From positions 2,185,001 to 2,249,000 of the forward strand of contig JACGWO010000006.1 in assembly GCA_034509735.1 (NCBI GenBank): 64,000 nt of DNA, in the 5' to 3' direction. Every line of letters begins with the position of its first letter. Positions within the stretch are counted from its first letter, which is position 1. Below the pieces are notes generated by a model. It was not told the DNA's origin, made no database searches, and was given only the letters and a program-made list of their open reading frames with translations. Below are positions 1 to 11,746 of this stretch, in pieces. A program made the translations under genes and the position numbers. The stretch comes from Sesamum alatum. Its lineage: Eukaryota > Streptophyta > Magnoliopsida > Lamiales > Pedaliaceae.

Positions 1-852
1 TTTCTGGTGAAATCTGAATTTCTTGTTTTCCTAGCCAATATTTTCCATGCAATACTTGAATTCCAAAATTTTGTGCCTGTATGTTGTCATGTGATATATT
101 ATTTAGTTTCCTGAAAAGTATTTGGAACATCACAACTTTTGTTCCTTTCATGCAGTATAATTCACTTTTGGATACTGAATGCCTTTCAGTATTGTGCTAT
201 ACTACTGATATTAGTGAAGTTTTATGTGATTGCCAAAATAGATTCTTATTCGACTATTTGGTGCTAGAACATGCTCTTGATGAGGATCATAATGCACAAA
301 ATTGAACAAGCTATAGCTACAGAAGTTAAATTGTCATATAATTTACTCAAAGGTCATCTTAGTTACTGTTTTTTCTTCACAATATCGAGCATAAATTGTT
401 TCTGCCATTTGGCTTCTTCTATGTGGGAACTTGCTTGAAAGCTAGATTTGTCTCACTGGATAACATCAATTATATAATTCTGTTCTATTATGTGGTGTTG
501 AGATCTTGAACTTGCCAGTTGTTCCTATGATTAACTCAAGGCTTTTTGCTTATGTTATGATTCACTCCCATTTTGCATCTTATATTTTGAACTCCACAGC
601 TGTCAATCTGTTAAAAACTCTAAGCAATATCAGTGCGGAAAGTTTTGTTAATGAACTTATCCTTTCATCAAGTAAACCAATCTTCGTTGCACGGTCTTTC
701 ATTGTAAATTTAAGTTGACTGGTTATTAATTATTTGCTGTACGTGGTAATCTATCACTAATCTCCCATCACTACCTACCATGTTTCAGTGTAGCACATGC
801 ATGGAGTTGTTCTAGTTCTATTACTTCTAATTCTTTGCGTTATATTGTTTAG
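1..852 (+). other. Intron of BUB3 reaching the left window edge
   Basis: No exon of BUB3 could be found here. The first recognisable exon starts at 853 directly after a TTTAG acceptor, and it begins inside a Gly codon, so an upstream exon is required. The short open frames at 81-305 and 506-718 do not resemble the N-terminal WD repeats of BUB3. I read the whole stretch as intron sequence. Confidence 0.6.
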
Positions 853-2988
853 GTCAAGTCATTACTGGTAGTTGGGACAAAACCTTAAAGTGTTGGGACC
901 CCAGAGGTGCAAGTGGTCAGGAACGCTCTCTTGTTGGAACATATACTCAACCTGAGCGTGTGTATTCTTTGTCTCTTGTTGGCAATCGTTTGGTCGTTGC
1001 TACTGCTGGAAGACATGTAAATGTGTATGATCTTCGAAACATGTCTCAACCTGAACAACGGAGGGAATCTTCTCTGAAATACCAAACAAGATGTGTTCGA
1101 TGTTATCCTAATGGGACAGGTGTGTATACTAAATTCGTGTTATGTTGTTGACTGTCAGCCTAGTCATTATTAGTGATTAACTTCTCTTGTCTAAAAAGTG
1201 TACTTGTTCAACCTATGCTACTCGTAGAAATTGATGAGTTGTCCTGCTGCATTTTGGCCAATTGAAGTATCAAAATATACTGCTTTATATAGATTAGAGA
1301 GAAAAGAGAGTTGGGTTATGGAAATGATCTTTCTCATTGTTATTATGATTTCCAGGTTATGCTCTTAGTTCTGTTGAAGGACGTGTTGCTATGGAGTTTT
1401 TTGATCTCTCCGAGGCTGGTCAATCGAAAAAGTATGTATTAAGTCGTATACTAGGGGAGTGTGTAAATTTAGTAATTCATGATCTTGTGAACCCTTTAAA
1501 AGATGATTATGCTAACAAAGCTCACAAGATTAACTTTAGGTTAACATCTTTTGAATGTCTATTAATGTGTGCCCTTGTACCGGATACTAATATTAGAATT
1601 GATTGTAAATACTACTGTTGATGGAAGAACAAAATTATCTCTAATCTACTTCAATTTTTTTCTGCCAAAACATTCTGATACTCGTTTCTTGCTACTTATA
1701 ATTTATCTCAGGAGCTTTTGCTTGGTCATTGAAAGATTTATATGACACAATTAACCAATAACATTGAAGCAGAAACAAGTTCATGCAGAAATCATGCTTA
1801 AGTACATTATTTCTTAACAAGTTGAATCACTTCCTTGGTAGTCAAATATTTCCCTGTCTTGCTGCTGTGTTATGTGCAGGTATGCATTTAAATGTCATCG
1901 AAAATCAGAAGCAGGAAGAGATATTGTCTACCCTGTGAATGCCATTGCATTTCACCCTATGTAAGTTGTAGAGTGTTTTGATATCTTCAGCATTTCTAGA
2001 TTCACTTATGAAAGTCACTATGCGGGTTGCATGCCAATGGAAGAACTGTTAGGTACAATTCGTAAAAGACTGAAAAAATAATCGGACCACATTTTTCTAT
2101 GTAATAGTGAAGGAACAGGTGGTAACCTTCAGTATGAGATATTGGGTGGGAATCATCTTGATTTGTAAAAAGGATAGAAAACAGGAGAATAGCGGATATT
2201 ACTATGAATACTTACTTGGGAAAGGGTAAAATGACCTGGAGAACAAGGTACTTCATTATCCAATGTAAGTCTTGTGGACAGTTCATCATGCTTTCGACAA
2301 CGTTTGAAGCATTCTTGGACCAGCATGCCACGGACTATCCATAAAAATGGTTGGATGGTTGAATCAATTCTGGAGATTTCTCCACACTTGGAAAAAGGAT
2401 TTGGTTTATATGTGTTTATTCCCTGAATTAATATTACTGGTGAATGGTGATAGAGGCTCAATATTAGTATCCTTGTGCTGAAGATGGCTTGTGCTATCTT
2501 TCTCACTGTTTCTTTAAACTGCTGCATGTAGCTACGGTACTTTTGCCACTGGAGGTTGTGATGGTTACGTCAACGTGTGGGATGGAAACAACAAGAAGAG
2601 GTTGTATCAGGTAAAAGAAACTAGGAAATAAACTTTAATTCCTTCCGTCTTGTTTCCAATGCACGGTACTATGCTGAGTTTTTCCTGTCTGCCTGAACTT
2701 GGTTACTCTGAAGTATACCAAGTATCCAACAAGCATCGCTGCTTTGTCGTTTAGCCGAGATGGTAGATTATTGGCTGTTGCATCGAGCTATACATACGAA
2801 GAGGGAGATAAAGAGTAAGAACTCCTTGATCTTTCAGCTTCTCTCAATATTTTACCCTCTTAACCCCTCTACATATCTTTTATTTCTACCGTTTTTGCAG
2901 CCATGAGCCAGATGCCATATTCGTGCGTAGCGTAAATGAAGTAGAAGTCAAACCAAAGCCAAAAGCGCTACCCAATCCTGCTACATGA
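853..2988 (+). CDS. BUB3: Mitotic checkpoint protein BUB3, C-terminal exons (partial)
   Basis: Six exons were read: 853-1119, 1356-1431, 1880-1960, 2532-2610, 2714-2814 and 2901-2988 (TGA). All introns are GT-AG and phases join cleanly. They give about 230 residues, roughly the last two thirds of a BUB3 of about 340 aa. Visible WD-repeat signatures include [16 protein letters not shown] near the start, [20 protein letters not shown], and [20 protein letters not shown], followed by the BUB3-typical [25 protein letters not shown] tail region (read across the last splice). BUB3 is a seven-bladed WD40 protein that binds GLEBS motifs in BUB1/BUBR1-type partners and recruits them to kinetochores in the spindle checkpoint; that role is family knowledge. 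The 5' exons lie outside the window. Plants often have two or three BUB3 paralogues, and I cannot say which this is. Confidence 0.93.
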
Positions 2989-3482
2989 AAATGGCAAATT
3001 TTCAGCTTGGTTTGTAATATTTCTGAACTATATAATGGTTGTTATCAAAATCATTTTCTCGTTGATTGCTCTGACTCTTGATGGGATGGACTTGAAACTT
3101 TGTAATGTGCTTAGAAGTTAGAAATAGAGTATTACTTCAATTTACAGAAATGATAGGTGAATAAGATGTTACTGCAGTAATCATTGCCGTCTAAGTTTAT
3201 AATCAGTTGCAGAATGGAACATGTTCTGTCTATTTTTTCTGAGAGGAACATGTTCTATCTCATTTGCTCCCTGGGGTTGCAGGTACTGCTAAAATACCCA
3301 ATGTCATTTTTATTTATTTATTTATTTTTGTGAAAAAGAGACCACTAACAGTTCAAATATCATAGTAGCATTGTGTTTTTTTCCCCCTAATGTTATCTGC
3401 TTGGATAAAAGATCATCAAAATAAGTGTGGTCCAAATCAAAAACCCAAAAAATGTGTAGTATTGTTATAAACTTAGAAAATT
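2989..3482 (+). other. BUB3 3' untranslated region and spacer
   Basis: AT-rich, no coding potential. The first few hundred bases after the BUB3 stop are the probable 3' UTR. A short (TTTA)n run lies near 3310-3328. Nothing else was recognised. Confidence 0.5.
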
Positions 3483-3980
3483 GGGATAATTACATTCCCC
3501 AATCCCCATGTTTGGTCTAATTATATGTAGATTCTTGTGGTTTGGAAAATTATAATTAGTATTTTTGAGGTTTGCTTTGGTCTAACGAATAAATTCTTTT
3601 ATTTATTAAAATCCACTAAATTTGCTAATATTAGAAAAAAAAAGGGATGAGAATTCATATTTACCTCCGAATAATTTATTGCATGTCAAACAAAGTTTTT
3701 TATGACCAAATTAACATGATATATTTTCTCATGTTAATGCATGTAAAGAATTATATCATTCATACTTATAAGGATAATTTAATTAGAAAAGATTTATTAA
3801 TCTACAATAAATTAGTAATGAGTCCATTGAATGTAAATGTCAATATAAACAAACTAAATCTTCATTGATGAATGACTTCTTTGGTAAACGGAAGCAACCT
3901 CAGAAGTATTTAATGTAATTTTCAAACTATAGAAGCTATGTGTGTAATTATACAAAACTTTGTGTGAATATTACGTGGAG
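3483..3980. mobile_element. MITE-like element, GGGATAATTACA family (decayed)
   Basis: It starts GGGATAATTACATTCCCC and shares its internal order with the element at 29881-30412: a TGTAGATTCTTGTGGTTTGG-like block, then a segment around AAATCCACTAAATTTGC, then a mirrored end with AATTTTCAAACTATAG and TGTGTAATTATAC. The right boundary is diffuse and no target-site duplication was found, so the end is approximate. Confidence 0.6.
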
Positions 3981-4019
3981 ACAATATTATGAGAGGATAC
4001 TAATTCGAGCATTACACAA

Positions 4020-4184
4020 AGCCCAATAGTGACAAGAGATTGGCCTAGTCCAAGTTGATTCCCCTACCCCCCTTCCTACATATTGGGCTGGTTTCCTAGT
4101 CTAGTTTGGGCTTCAATTATGGGCCCAGAAATGGAGCCATATGGAACACAAACAGCCCATATTGAGTAGGCACTTTTGACGTCA
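4020..4184 (+). promoter_or_regulatory. Cluster of TGGGCY (site II) motifs plus a TGACGTCA box upstream of ZFPL1
   Basis: TGGGCT/TGGGCC or their complements occur at 4020-4025, 4084-4089, 4107-4112, 4120-4127 (GGGCCC palindrome, both strands) and 4154-4159. A perfect TGACGTCA palindrome lies at 4177-4184. Site II elements are bound by TCP factors and mark constitutive or growth-linked plant promoters; TGACGTCA is a bZIP/TGA-type site. The group ends 260 bp before the ATG at 4444, and the pyrimidine-rich 4360-4430 is probably 5' leader. Function is inferred from position. Confidence 0.6.
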
Positions 4185-4443
4185 TCAATACGCAGGACTG
4201 GAGGCTTTATTCATCCCCTGAAATTTTAGAACTGAGATTGTGATCGTGATACAAAAGGAAATAAGATACAAAAAATCTGATGAGGCTCCGAATTTCATCA
4301 ACTATTATTACTAATTTACTAACACTACACTTTCCGTTCTCCATCCGACTAAATTCCTCCTCCTAACTCATCCAAAACCCCCGCAGATTCGATCTCGATC
4401 TCGATTTCTCTCTGTTCCGCAGCTACTCCAGCCAGCCAATGCA

Positions 4444-7400
4444 ATGGTGGTCTGTAAATGTCGCAAGGTACGCATAAACACCGATGTGGAATTTAGTTAC
4501 TGATTTTGTTCTGGATTTTTGAGTTTCTGATTTGATAAACCGCTGTATAATCTCCGTTTTGCCAGTTGTAGATCGGATCGTACTTGCATTTTTTTTTAAG
4601 AAATCAGGAGATCTTTCAATTTCAGTTTAGTTCTTAATTGATGTTTGTAAGCTTGGATTTGTGAGCTGTGTGCTGACTTGTGATCGAGCGAGTGTTTTTT
4701 TTTTTTTTTTTTTTCGGTAGAGTTACGCTTTTTTCCGTTATTGATGTAGTGTCAGGCACTGGAATTCAGTGCCTTGATTATTGATCGAGATGTTATTGGG
4801 TGATGATGAAGAATTGTTTTGCTTTTTGCTATCGTGAGGACTAACACATTCGTTGTTGTTTGGGTCTTTTAGGCGACTAAGTTATATTGCTTCGTCCACA
4901 AGGTGCCCGTTTGTGGGGAATGTATATGCTTTCCAGAACACCAAATTTGTGTGGTATGCTTATTTCAATTCAGAATTCTGTTTGCGGACATTTATGTTCA
5001 GTATAAGTTGAAAAAGGAAAATTGGTCCATTTCAGGTGCGTACATACTCTGAGTGGGTAATTGATGGAGAGTATGATTGGCCTCCTAAATGCTGCCAGTG
5101 TCAAGCTGTGCTTGCTGAAGGAACAGACCCGCAAACTACTCGATTGGGCTGCTTGCGTATGTAATCCTGCACGTATATATTTAAATTTTGTTTTTCTTTG
5201 CTTTCAATTTGAAATTGGAAAAAAGTAAATGCTTTTTTTCCCCCCTCTAATTCTGCATATCTATCTCATGCTTGAATTATGCAGATGTTATACATACAAA
5301 TTGCTTAGTTTCACACATTAAAAGTTTTCCTCCGCACACTGCTCCTGCTGGATATGTCTGTCCAACCTGTTCAACTTCGGTATGTTCTGCTTGTTGAAAA
5401 TCTTTCCATGTTTTATTATTTTGTCCACTATTTATTGTTTAGTCCAAGCCCATTGTGGTGATAACTTCTTGAGTTTGATTTGTGTTAGGATGTTCAATGT
5501 TGTGTAAACATAATTGTAAAGCTGAGTTTGTATGCCCTTTATCTTGGTGACCTGCTGACAGGTGACCTGAAACTCTTTGCATGAGGTTAAGCTTTGAGAA
5601 CTCAGGGATGAGGTTTTCATAAGAATTTAGGCAGCAATATGAGTCTTGTTTCCTGTTTGACCTTCGAAAGGATGCATGTAGCATGCAGTACTTTGATGAG
5701 CTTTGCCAATGAAAGCTGAGTTTTATACTGGACATTACATAATGAACCATAATTTGGAACTGATGATAGTGTTAATAGCTGATGTTCTCGACGCGTGTTG
5801 GCATCTTAAATGAATGCTGGAAATGACGAGTGGTCTGAAGATGTATTTGTTTCCATAGGAAGTTATTGAACCTTCCATATGATTCTATTACAGAGAAAGG
5901 GAATCTATTTCTAGAAGGAGAAGGTATATTTTTACACTTGAGATCGTAGTTCTCCTCATTTCAAAAGTAAGTTGATACTGTTATTCTAAGTCTAAGAAGA
6001 GATAAGAAGTTATGTAGAGAGAGAAATAAGTTTATTGGTAAGGATAGAGCCCTTTCTTCATCAACCCTCAGAAAGTCCTGAAGGGAGATAAGGAATGAGA
6101 GAAGTTGTAATCCATGGGTCCTTTTGCTTTGAGTTTCTCAGCCATTTTTGCTGGCATGCATAATCAAATATGAGATGTTTATATTGCTATATGCTTTGTT
6201 TGCAGGATTAGTCTTGAGATGTTTGGAGTTTTGTATTCAGTTGGGAACCGTGCGTATGATGAGATGTATCCTCATTAGAGTCAAAGTTATCTATCTTCTC
6301 ATAGTTCCATAATATATTAGATCAAATCAAGGCCATAGCTTTTGTGCCTGCCTGTTAAGTTGGGGGAGTCAAAAGCTTAAAAAGGAAAATTGGTTTTCAT
6401 TGTATGACATCTACCGATAAGATATATAACTTTACAAGTCAAAAGTTCTTAGAGAATTTGATTACCTTGGATTAAAGTATTTTAGCTCCATATCTGAATT
6501 GTGGTGGCATATTTTAAGCCAGTCATGAGATCAGAATCTTTCATGGATGTGTATTTGTCCAATATCCCTAAATTCATTGATAGCTTGTACTGACTGCTGG
6601 TATGTGGCCTTTTTTAGATATGGCCTCCAAAAAGCGTCAGAGATTCAGGATCTCGTCTTCATTCAAAGCTGAGAGAAGCAATTATGCAGGTAAAAATTTT
6701 GTTCTTGGCTAGAAGTGCAGCCAAGAGCATTCTTGTTTCTTTGCATGATTTTGGTGCATATAAACTACTAATTAGGTGGAAGCTGGCCCTTTTGCAAGCT
6801 GACGTGAATGATAGAATTTTAGTCTCATTTATGCTATCCTTTGAGCAAGTTTAGTTGTTCATGTTCTCAGTTGATTATTGGCTTAGTTGCCTCCTTCTGC
6901 TCTGCTTTCTCGCCTGAGAATATGTGAATAGGCAATAGATCGTTGCACAATTTTCTTCCATAGGTCAAAGTCCCTGGCTTTGAACACACTTTCAGTTGTG
7001 AACTTATTGTCCTTTAATCATATTTCTACCAGTTGATGAATGATTTTCTTGCATCATGCTGTTATCCCTCGGCCTTTTTAGTTTTCTTTTCTGTATGTTT
7101 CCTTTTTTCTTCCTTTTACATTTCCCAATGTGTGAGTGGGTAGCGGTGATATACCTGTACTGTCTCTATAGGGGCATTGAGAAAGTTCAATTCTTTCACA
7201 AATGTACCTACCGCATCCGATAATGGACCATGATTGTTTGCAGACTGGTTTGGAGAAGAACTTGTTCGGGAACCATCCAGTTCCGTTGCATGGAACAGAG
7301 TCCCGAAGTCCTCCACCTGCATTTGCCTCAGAACCACTAATTCAGGCCTCTGCTGCTGGAGGCGGAGAACACAATGGTGGAAATTATGCAGCTTCTACTG

Positions 7401-8976
7401 CAAGACCTGTGGATCTGGGTATTGTGGAGATAGATGAACCTAGCTCAGCGACATCATCTTTACCTAATCATGATTCCAATTTCATGAAAAGTGCAAGTCC
7501 CGCTGGTGTAAGTTGTCTTTGGTCTTTCAGTCTTGTAGCACTTACTGTACACTTCCATGTCTTATGAGGTGTATTTCTGTATGTCGGCCTAGTGGTTTCT
7601 CACACTTTTCTGTTGCCCAGCCCGGTGCAACTACAAGAAAGAGTGCAGTGCAAGTTGAAAGGCAGAACTCAGAGGTCTCATATTATGCAGATGATGAAGA
7701 TGGGAACAGGAAAAAGTACTCACGAAGAGGTCAGTGGAAACCAGTCTGGCTATCTTATTCTTTTTATCTTCTATTGCCTTTCAGTAGCTTTTGCCTGGGT
7801 ACATGGAAAGACAAGGAACTTATTTGCATTTTCTGGTGATTGTTTTTCTGCTCTTGTGTCTGTAGTGTTTTTTATGCTGAACAATAGAATGTTTGCTCAA
7901 TTTATTATGATCACACTGAATTGTTTTTCTGCACTTCTGCATTGGCCATGCCATATGTGGCTAGCTCTCCTTTGCTAAACTGGACTGGTTGGACATGAGC
8001 TTTTTCCTTCGAATTCTAAACTTGCAATCCTATGTTTTGCTATAGTGATTTTTTTTTTTTAAAAAAAACAGAAATTATAAAATTAAAATTCCTATGCCGA
8101 ACTCAGTCTTTTCATTCTTCTAAACTGGAGGCACCCAAGCATATTGAATTATGAGTTGCAGGTACATTGCGCCACAAGTTCCTTAGGTCATTGCTTCCCT
8201 TCTGGTCAAGTGCATTGCCAACTCTACCAGTGACTGCTCCGCCAACGAAAGATGTCTCTCATGCTGATGATGCCCCAGAAGGTCGTTTAAGACATCGTAG
8301 GGCTTCAAGAATGGACCCAAGGAAAATACTCTTAGTTACAGCCATCATGTAATATCTCCACTCTTTCTTGTTTTTGCTTTCTCCAGCTATTTCTCCTGTT
8401 TCTTTTTTCTTTTCAATCTATAATATGACTGGAGCATTAGGTATCTGCATATTTTACTTTGCGAACAAGGGAGAAATGCTTTTACAGGAATATTTGGATA
8501 GGTCAATAAAGTTGGCAACTTTGTGAAATTTAAGTGACAGGAATTCTGCTCGACTTTTCTCTCTGTTTCTTCTTTCGAGTGAGAATTGATAAGGGAGCTT
8601 TGCTTTTCATGGACATTAGCTACATCACAGCTTAAATTTGAATTCATACAAATAAATATAGGTTACAGGTAGCTGTTTCTCTTAATATATGTTATATCAC
8701 TCATATTATCTTGTGATGGGCTTCTAGCCATCAAATCGGAAGAAAGAAACAATCAGCAATTTGTTGTCCTATGGCAACTCCAAGAGGAGCTAGAATATAG
8801 TTGTTGCTAATATTTCTGTTGGACTCTTTCATAATATCTTTGATTTGTTCAATTATGTTGACTTGCAAGCTTTTCTTGTTTTATACAGGGCCTGTATGGC
8901 AACAATGGGCATTCTGTATTACAGAATTGCTCAACGCGGTCTGGGTGAAGATCTGGCTGATGATGGGCTACAGTGA
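4444..8976 (+). CDS. ZFPL1: Zinc finger protein-like 1 homologue (Golgi membrane protein)
   Basis: Nine exons: 4444-4467, 4873-4953, 5036-5156, 5285-5379, 6618-6689, 7244-7507, 7621-7729, 8162-8348 and 8889-8976. Phases join without a break to give 346 aa. The start codon lies in MVVCKCRK, the conserved ZFPL1 N terminus. Residues 1-35 hold a B-box-like Cys/His set (CKC, YCFVHKVPVCGECIC, HQ.C). Residues about 55-105 hold a RING-like set (PPKCCQCQA, TTRLGCLHVIHTNCL, CPTCS). A Ser/Pro-rich linker follows, and near the C terminus KILLVTAIMACMATMGILYY is a single membrane span. Known family members are cis-Golgi integral membrane proteins that bind GM130 in animals and help keep Golgi structure; the plant role is inferred. 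The last intron splits an AT|G codon within the membrane segment. Confidence 0.93.
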
Positions 8977-9573
8977 CCAACCTTGAGAGTCATATGGGCT
9001 ACTACAATATATATACATATATATGGCGCTGCTGGCTGCTTTGTTTCGACATTCAGAATTCCCCTGGTAGGATAGGTTGGGCTGTGTTTAAGTGAAAAAC
9101 ACAAAACACAAATCTAGATAATTCTTTGTTTGAAGTAGAGGGATTTATTCAATTCTCTGGCAATAGCATCATCATAAATCACATGTTTTTGTGTCCATAA
9201 GATCATTTCGACCCTTATTTCTCTCTTCTTTCTTTGCCTTTCCTCTATATGGACTTGGACTAGAGGAGCTTTTCATGGCAAATTGTTGAGATCTGTATTC
9301 AAAGTATGGTCTTGATATAAAATTCTTGTATACGATGGGGTACTACTACTCATGATTCATTGGGCAATACGATGCATCCTTCATTATGTAGTTTAAATTT
9401 GATGATAGGACTTGTTCTGGGGTAGAATGTGCATCATGGTATGGGTGCTTCAAAACGTCATATATTATTGTTAAAATTGGGATACGGTTTTCTTTAATGA
9501 GCACGGCCGAATTTGGGCCAACAGTCGCCAAGCCCAATACTACTCCGAAATGGGCCATGGGTTTGCAACAGCC
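8977..9573 (+). other. ZFPL1 3' untranslated region and spacer
   Basis: Non-coding. An (AT)n stretch lies at about 9006-9024. No gene or repeat was recognised up to the LINE target-site duplication that begins at 9574. Confidence 0.5.
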
Positions 9574-9685
9574 TCTATAGACAAGTAATTTTTTATTTTT
9601 TTTTTCAATAATACCACCCAGGGGTGGGGGGAGCTTTTTGGGGTCCCCTTCCCTTCTCCATAAAATCAAGAGACAGAAGTATGTA

Positions 9686-9850
9686 CAACGGGGAGTGCTA
9701 ACTCCCTAAGATATTCAACAAAAGCATAAACAAGGAGTACTACTCCTTTACAAAAAGGCCAAGAAAAAAAAAAAGAAAACATAAATAGAGAGTACAACTC
9801 CCTTACATAAGGTAGAAAAAGCATAAATAAGGAGTACTACTCCCTTACAA
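9686..9850 (-). repeat. Short palindromic repeats in the LINE 3' region
   Basis: Four imperfect copies of a unit containing GGAGTACTACTCC-like palindromes followed by CTTACA/TTTACA occur near 9692, 9735, 9787 and 9830, spaced about 43-52 bp. Each could fold as a short hairpin in the LINE RNA. A run of about 18 G residues lies nearby at about 10135-10152. Confidence 0.65.
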
Positions 9851-10206
9851 CAGATGATGTATGAAAAGCACCTACAACTGTCTCTGCTCACAAAATAGAT
9901 TGAGATGGGTGAGTGTTGTCTGAGTGTCAAAAAGTTTTTTCCAAGCAGTGAGAAGATCAGCACCCGTTCAATCTTCGAGTATATACAACAGTGGATGACC
10001 TGTTCAAGGATACAGTGAGAATATACATCGTAGAGGTCCACATATTCAAAAACAATTATGACACCGAATCGGGTAATCCACAGAAGGCCAAACACAATAA
10101 AATCACGAAAGCAGGTCGCCAATCACTTACAAGTGGGGGGGGGGGGGGGGGGACACAAGAAGTACTACTTTGTTTCAACTCCATATTGAAGTTGAAACTA
10201 TTAGTG

Positions 10207-11734
10207 CTAGTTGTGTTTAAAGCGAATGTGTGGGAGACCAATAGCGTCAAGATATAATATACCTTTAATCTTACCCCTTAGTTGATCTTTTGTGATAACA
10301 TGCAAGTTGTCCTCTGAACATGCCTGATTTGCAAGGAGGTCGGTCGCTTGGTTGCCTTCCCTATAGATGTGGGAGATTTTGTACTTGATCTGCCTCAGAT
10401 GTCCTTTTATTTGCATTAGTGTGTGTCGAAACATCCATGCTCCTTTGGTGGGGGGTGTAAGAAGGTTAATAATGACAGCTGCATCAGTCTCAACCCAGAT
10501 CCTGTCGATCCCTTTATCCACACAAATTTGTAGACATCTGAGAAGAGAGTGTAGCTCGGCTTGTATATTGGATGCATACCCCAGCGGTTCCATAAAGGCG
10601 AACAGAACTTTTCCGGAGTGGTCTCTAAGAATGCCCCCAGCTTCGGATTGGCCAGGGTTGCCTTTGGAGGCCCCGTCTGTGTTGAGCTTCATCCACCCGG
10701 TTTCAGGTTTCAGCCATGACACCATGGTAGTAGTGGGGTGTTTCTGTTTACTTGGAATGAAGAGCTTCAGTTGTCTTGCAACCCCATAGTCGTCAATCAA
10801 GTGGCCCACTTTCAGCAGCTTGCTTTTTTGGAGGAGGTGAATATGTGTGAGGACCTTGAGGATGATGTTGTTGTGCTTGAATACGGCTCCTTCATGTGTT
10901 GTCTCATTTCTAGCTTTCCAGATATATACCAACAGATGATGGCTGGCATGGTGTTTCTGAGAAGGACTTTATTTGATGTGGACCTTCACCAGGCCATGAA
11001 GAACGTTCGTATGGCAGCAGTTTGTGGCAGGGTAACTTGAAATTTGTTGACAAAGAATCTCCAAACCAACTCAACTTCTTCACATTCCATGAATAGATGT
11101 CCGATAGTTTCCTCTTTTTGGCAGCAGCAACATCTGGACGCTAGATTAATGTCTTTATTCTGTAGAACATTCTCCACAGGCAGCCATGAATTTGCTAGTC
11201 TCCAATTGAATATAGACATAGATGGTGTTAAGAGAGGAGACCAAAGTGTTTGGTGGAAGCTCTGGTTGTTGTTTTGCTGTCGGATGTGATTCCAGGCCGA
11301 TGATGTGGAGAAGCCTCCATGGGTGGTGAGCCTCCAGTGCATGTGGTCTTGGGGGGTCTGGTTGATAGGGATGGCCACAATGATGGGAATAAGGTCTGTA
11401 GGGATCACCTGATGAAGTTTATTAATGCTCCACTGTTTATCTCGCCAGAACCACTTAATTGGGATATGGGTTGGGTTGTAGTTTCCTGTTAGTTCCTGTT
11501 GGGTACCTTCCTTAATCCACCAGTCCTGCCAGAAGCCGACCTCTCCATTTCCAAGTGTCCAAAAGATGTTATTTTGTGCTGCAGTTTGAACTTGGCACAT
11601 TCTTTTCCAATGAGGGGAGTCATTCTTGTTGGCCTTGACTGTAGCTAGTGATTTTCCTTTGCAGTACTTAGACAGTAGAAATGTGGCCCACAGGGAGTTG
11701 TTGACTCTGAACCTCCACCAAAGTTTATGTGAGA
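10207..11734 (-). pseudogene. LINE ORF2 C-terminal fragment (zf-RVT plus RNase H), broken
   Basis: Reading leftward from 11734, the first frame begins with LWWRFRVNNSLWATFLLSKY, the usual segment just after the reverse transcriptase in plant LINEs. It runs through a zf-RVT-like domain (FNWRLANSWLP; CCCCQKEETIGHLFMECE) to a TGA at 10986. A second frame, open from about 10932 to 10207, is an RNase H-like domain with MKLNTDGASKGNPG, the EL acidic position, WVETDA and IYREGNQATDLLA, so the usual acidic residues are present. Between the two lie the stop at 10986-10988 and a frame change next to a TATATA run (about 10921-10928), consistent with a TA slippage. Not functional. Confidence 0.88.
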
Positions 11735-11746
11735 GTCTATAGACAA

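Larger units (their letters stand above)
9585..11735 (-). mobile_element. 5'-truncated LINE retrotransposon with 11-bp TSD
   Basis: The minus strand carries the C-terminal part of a plant L1-type ORF2 (zinc-binding and RNase H-like domains), a 3' untranslated region, and an A-rich tail seen as T runs at 9589-9606 on the plus strand. The flanks TCTATAGACAA at 9574-9584 and 11736-11746 are an exact 11-bp target-site duplication. The endonuclease and reverse transcriptase parts are missing, so this is a typical 5'-truncated insertion of about 2.15 kb. It lies tail toward ZFPL1. Confidence 0.9.

Noticed and set aside
81..718. Open frames of 74 and 70 codons before the first BUB3 exon
   Set aside because: They do not match the N-terminal WD repeats of BUB3 and lack fitting splice sites.
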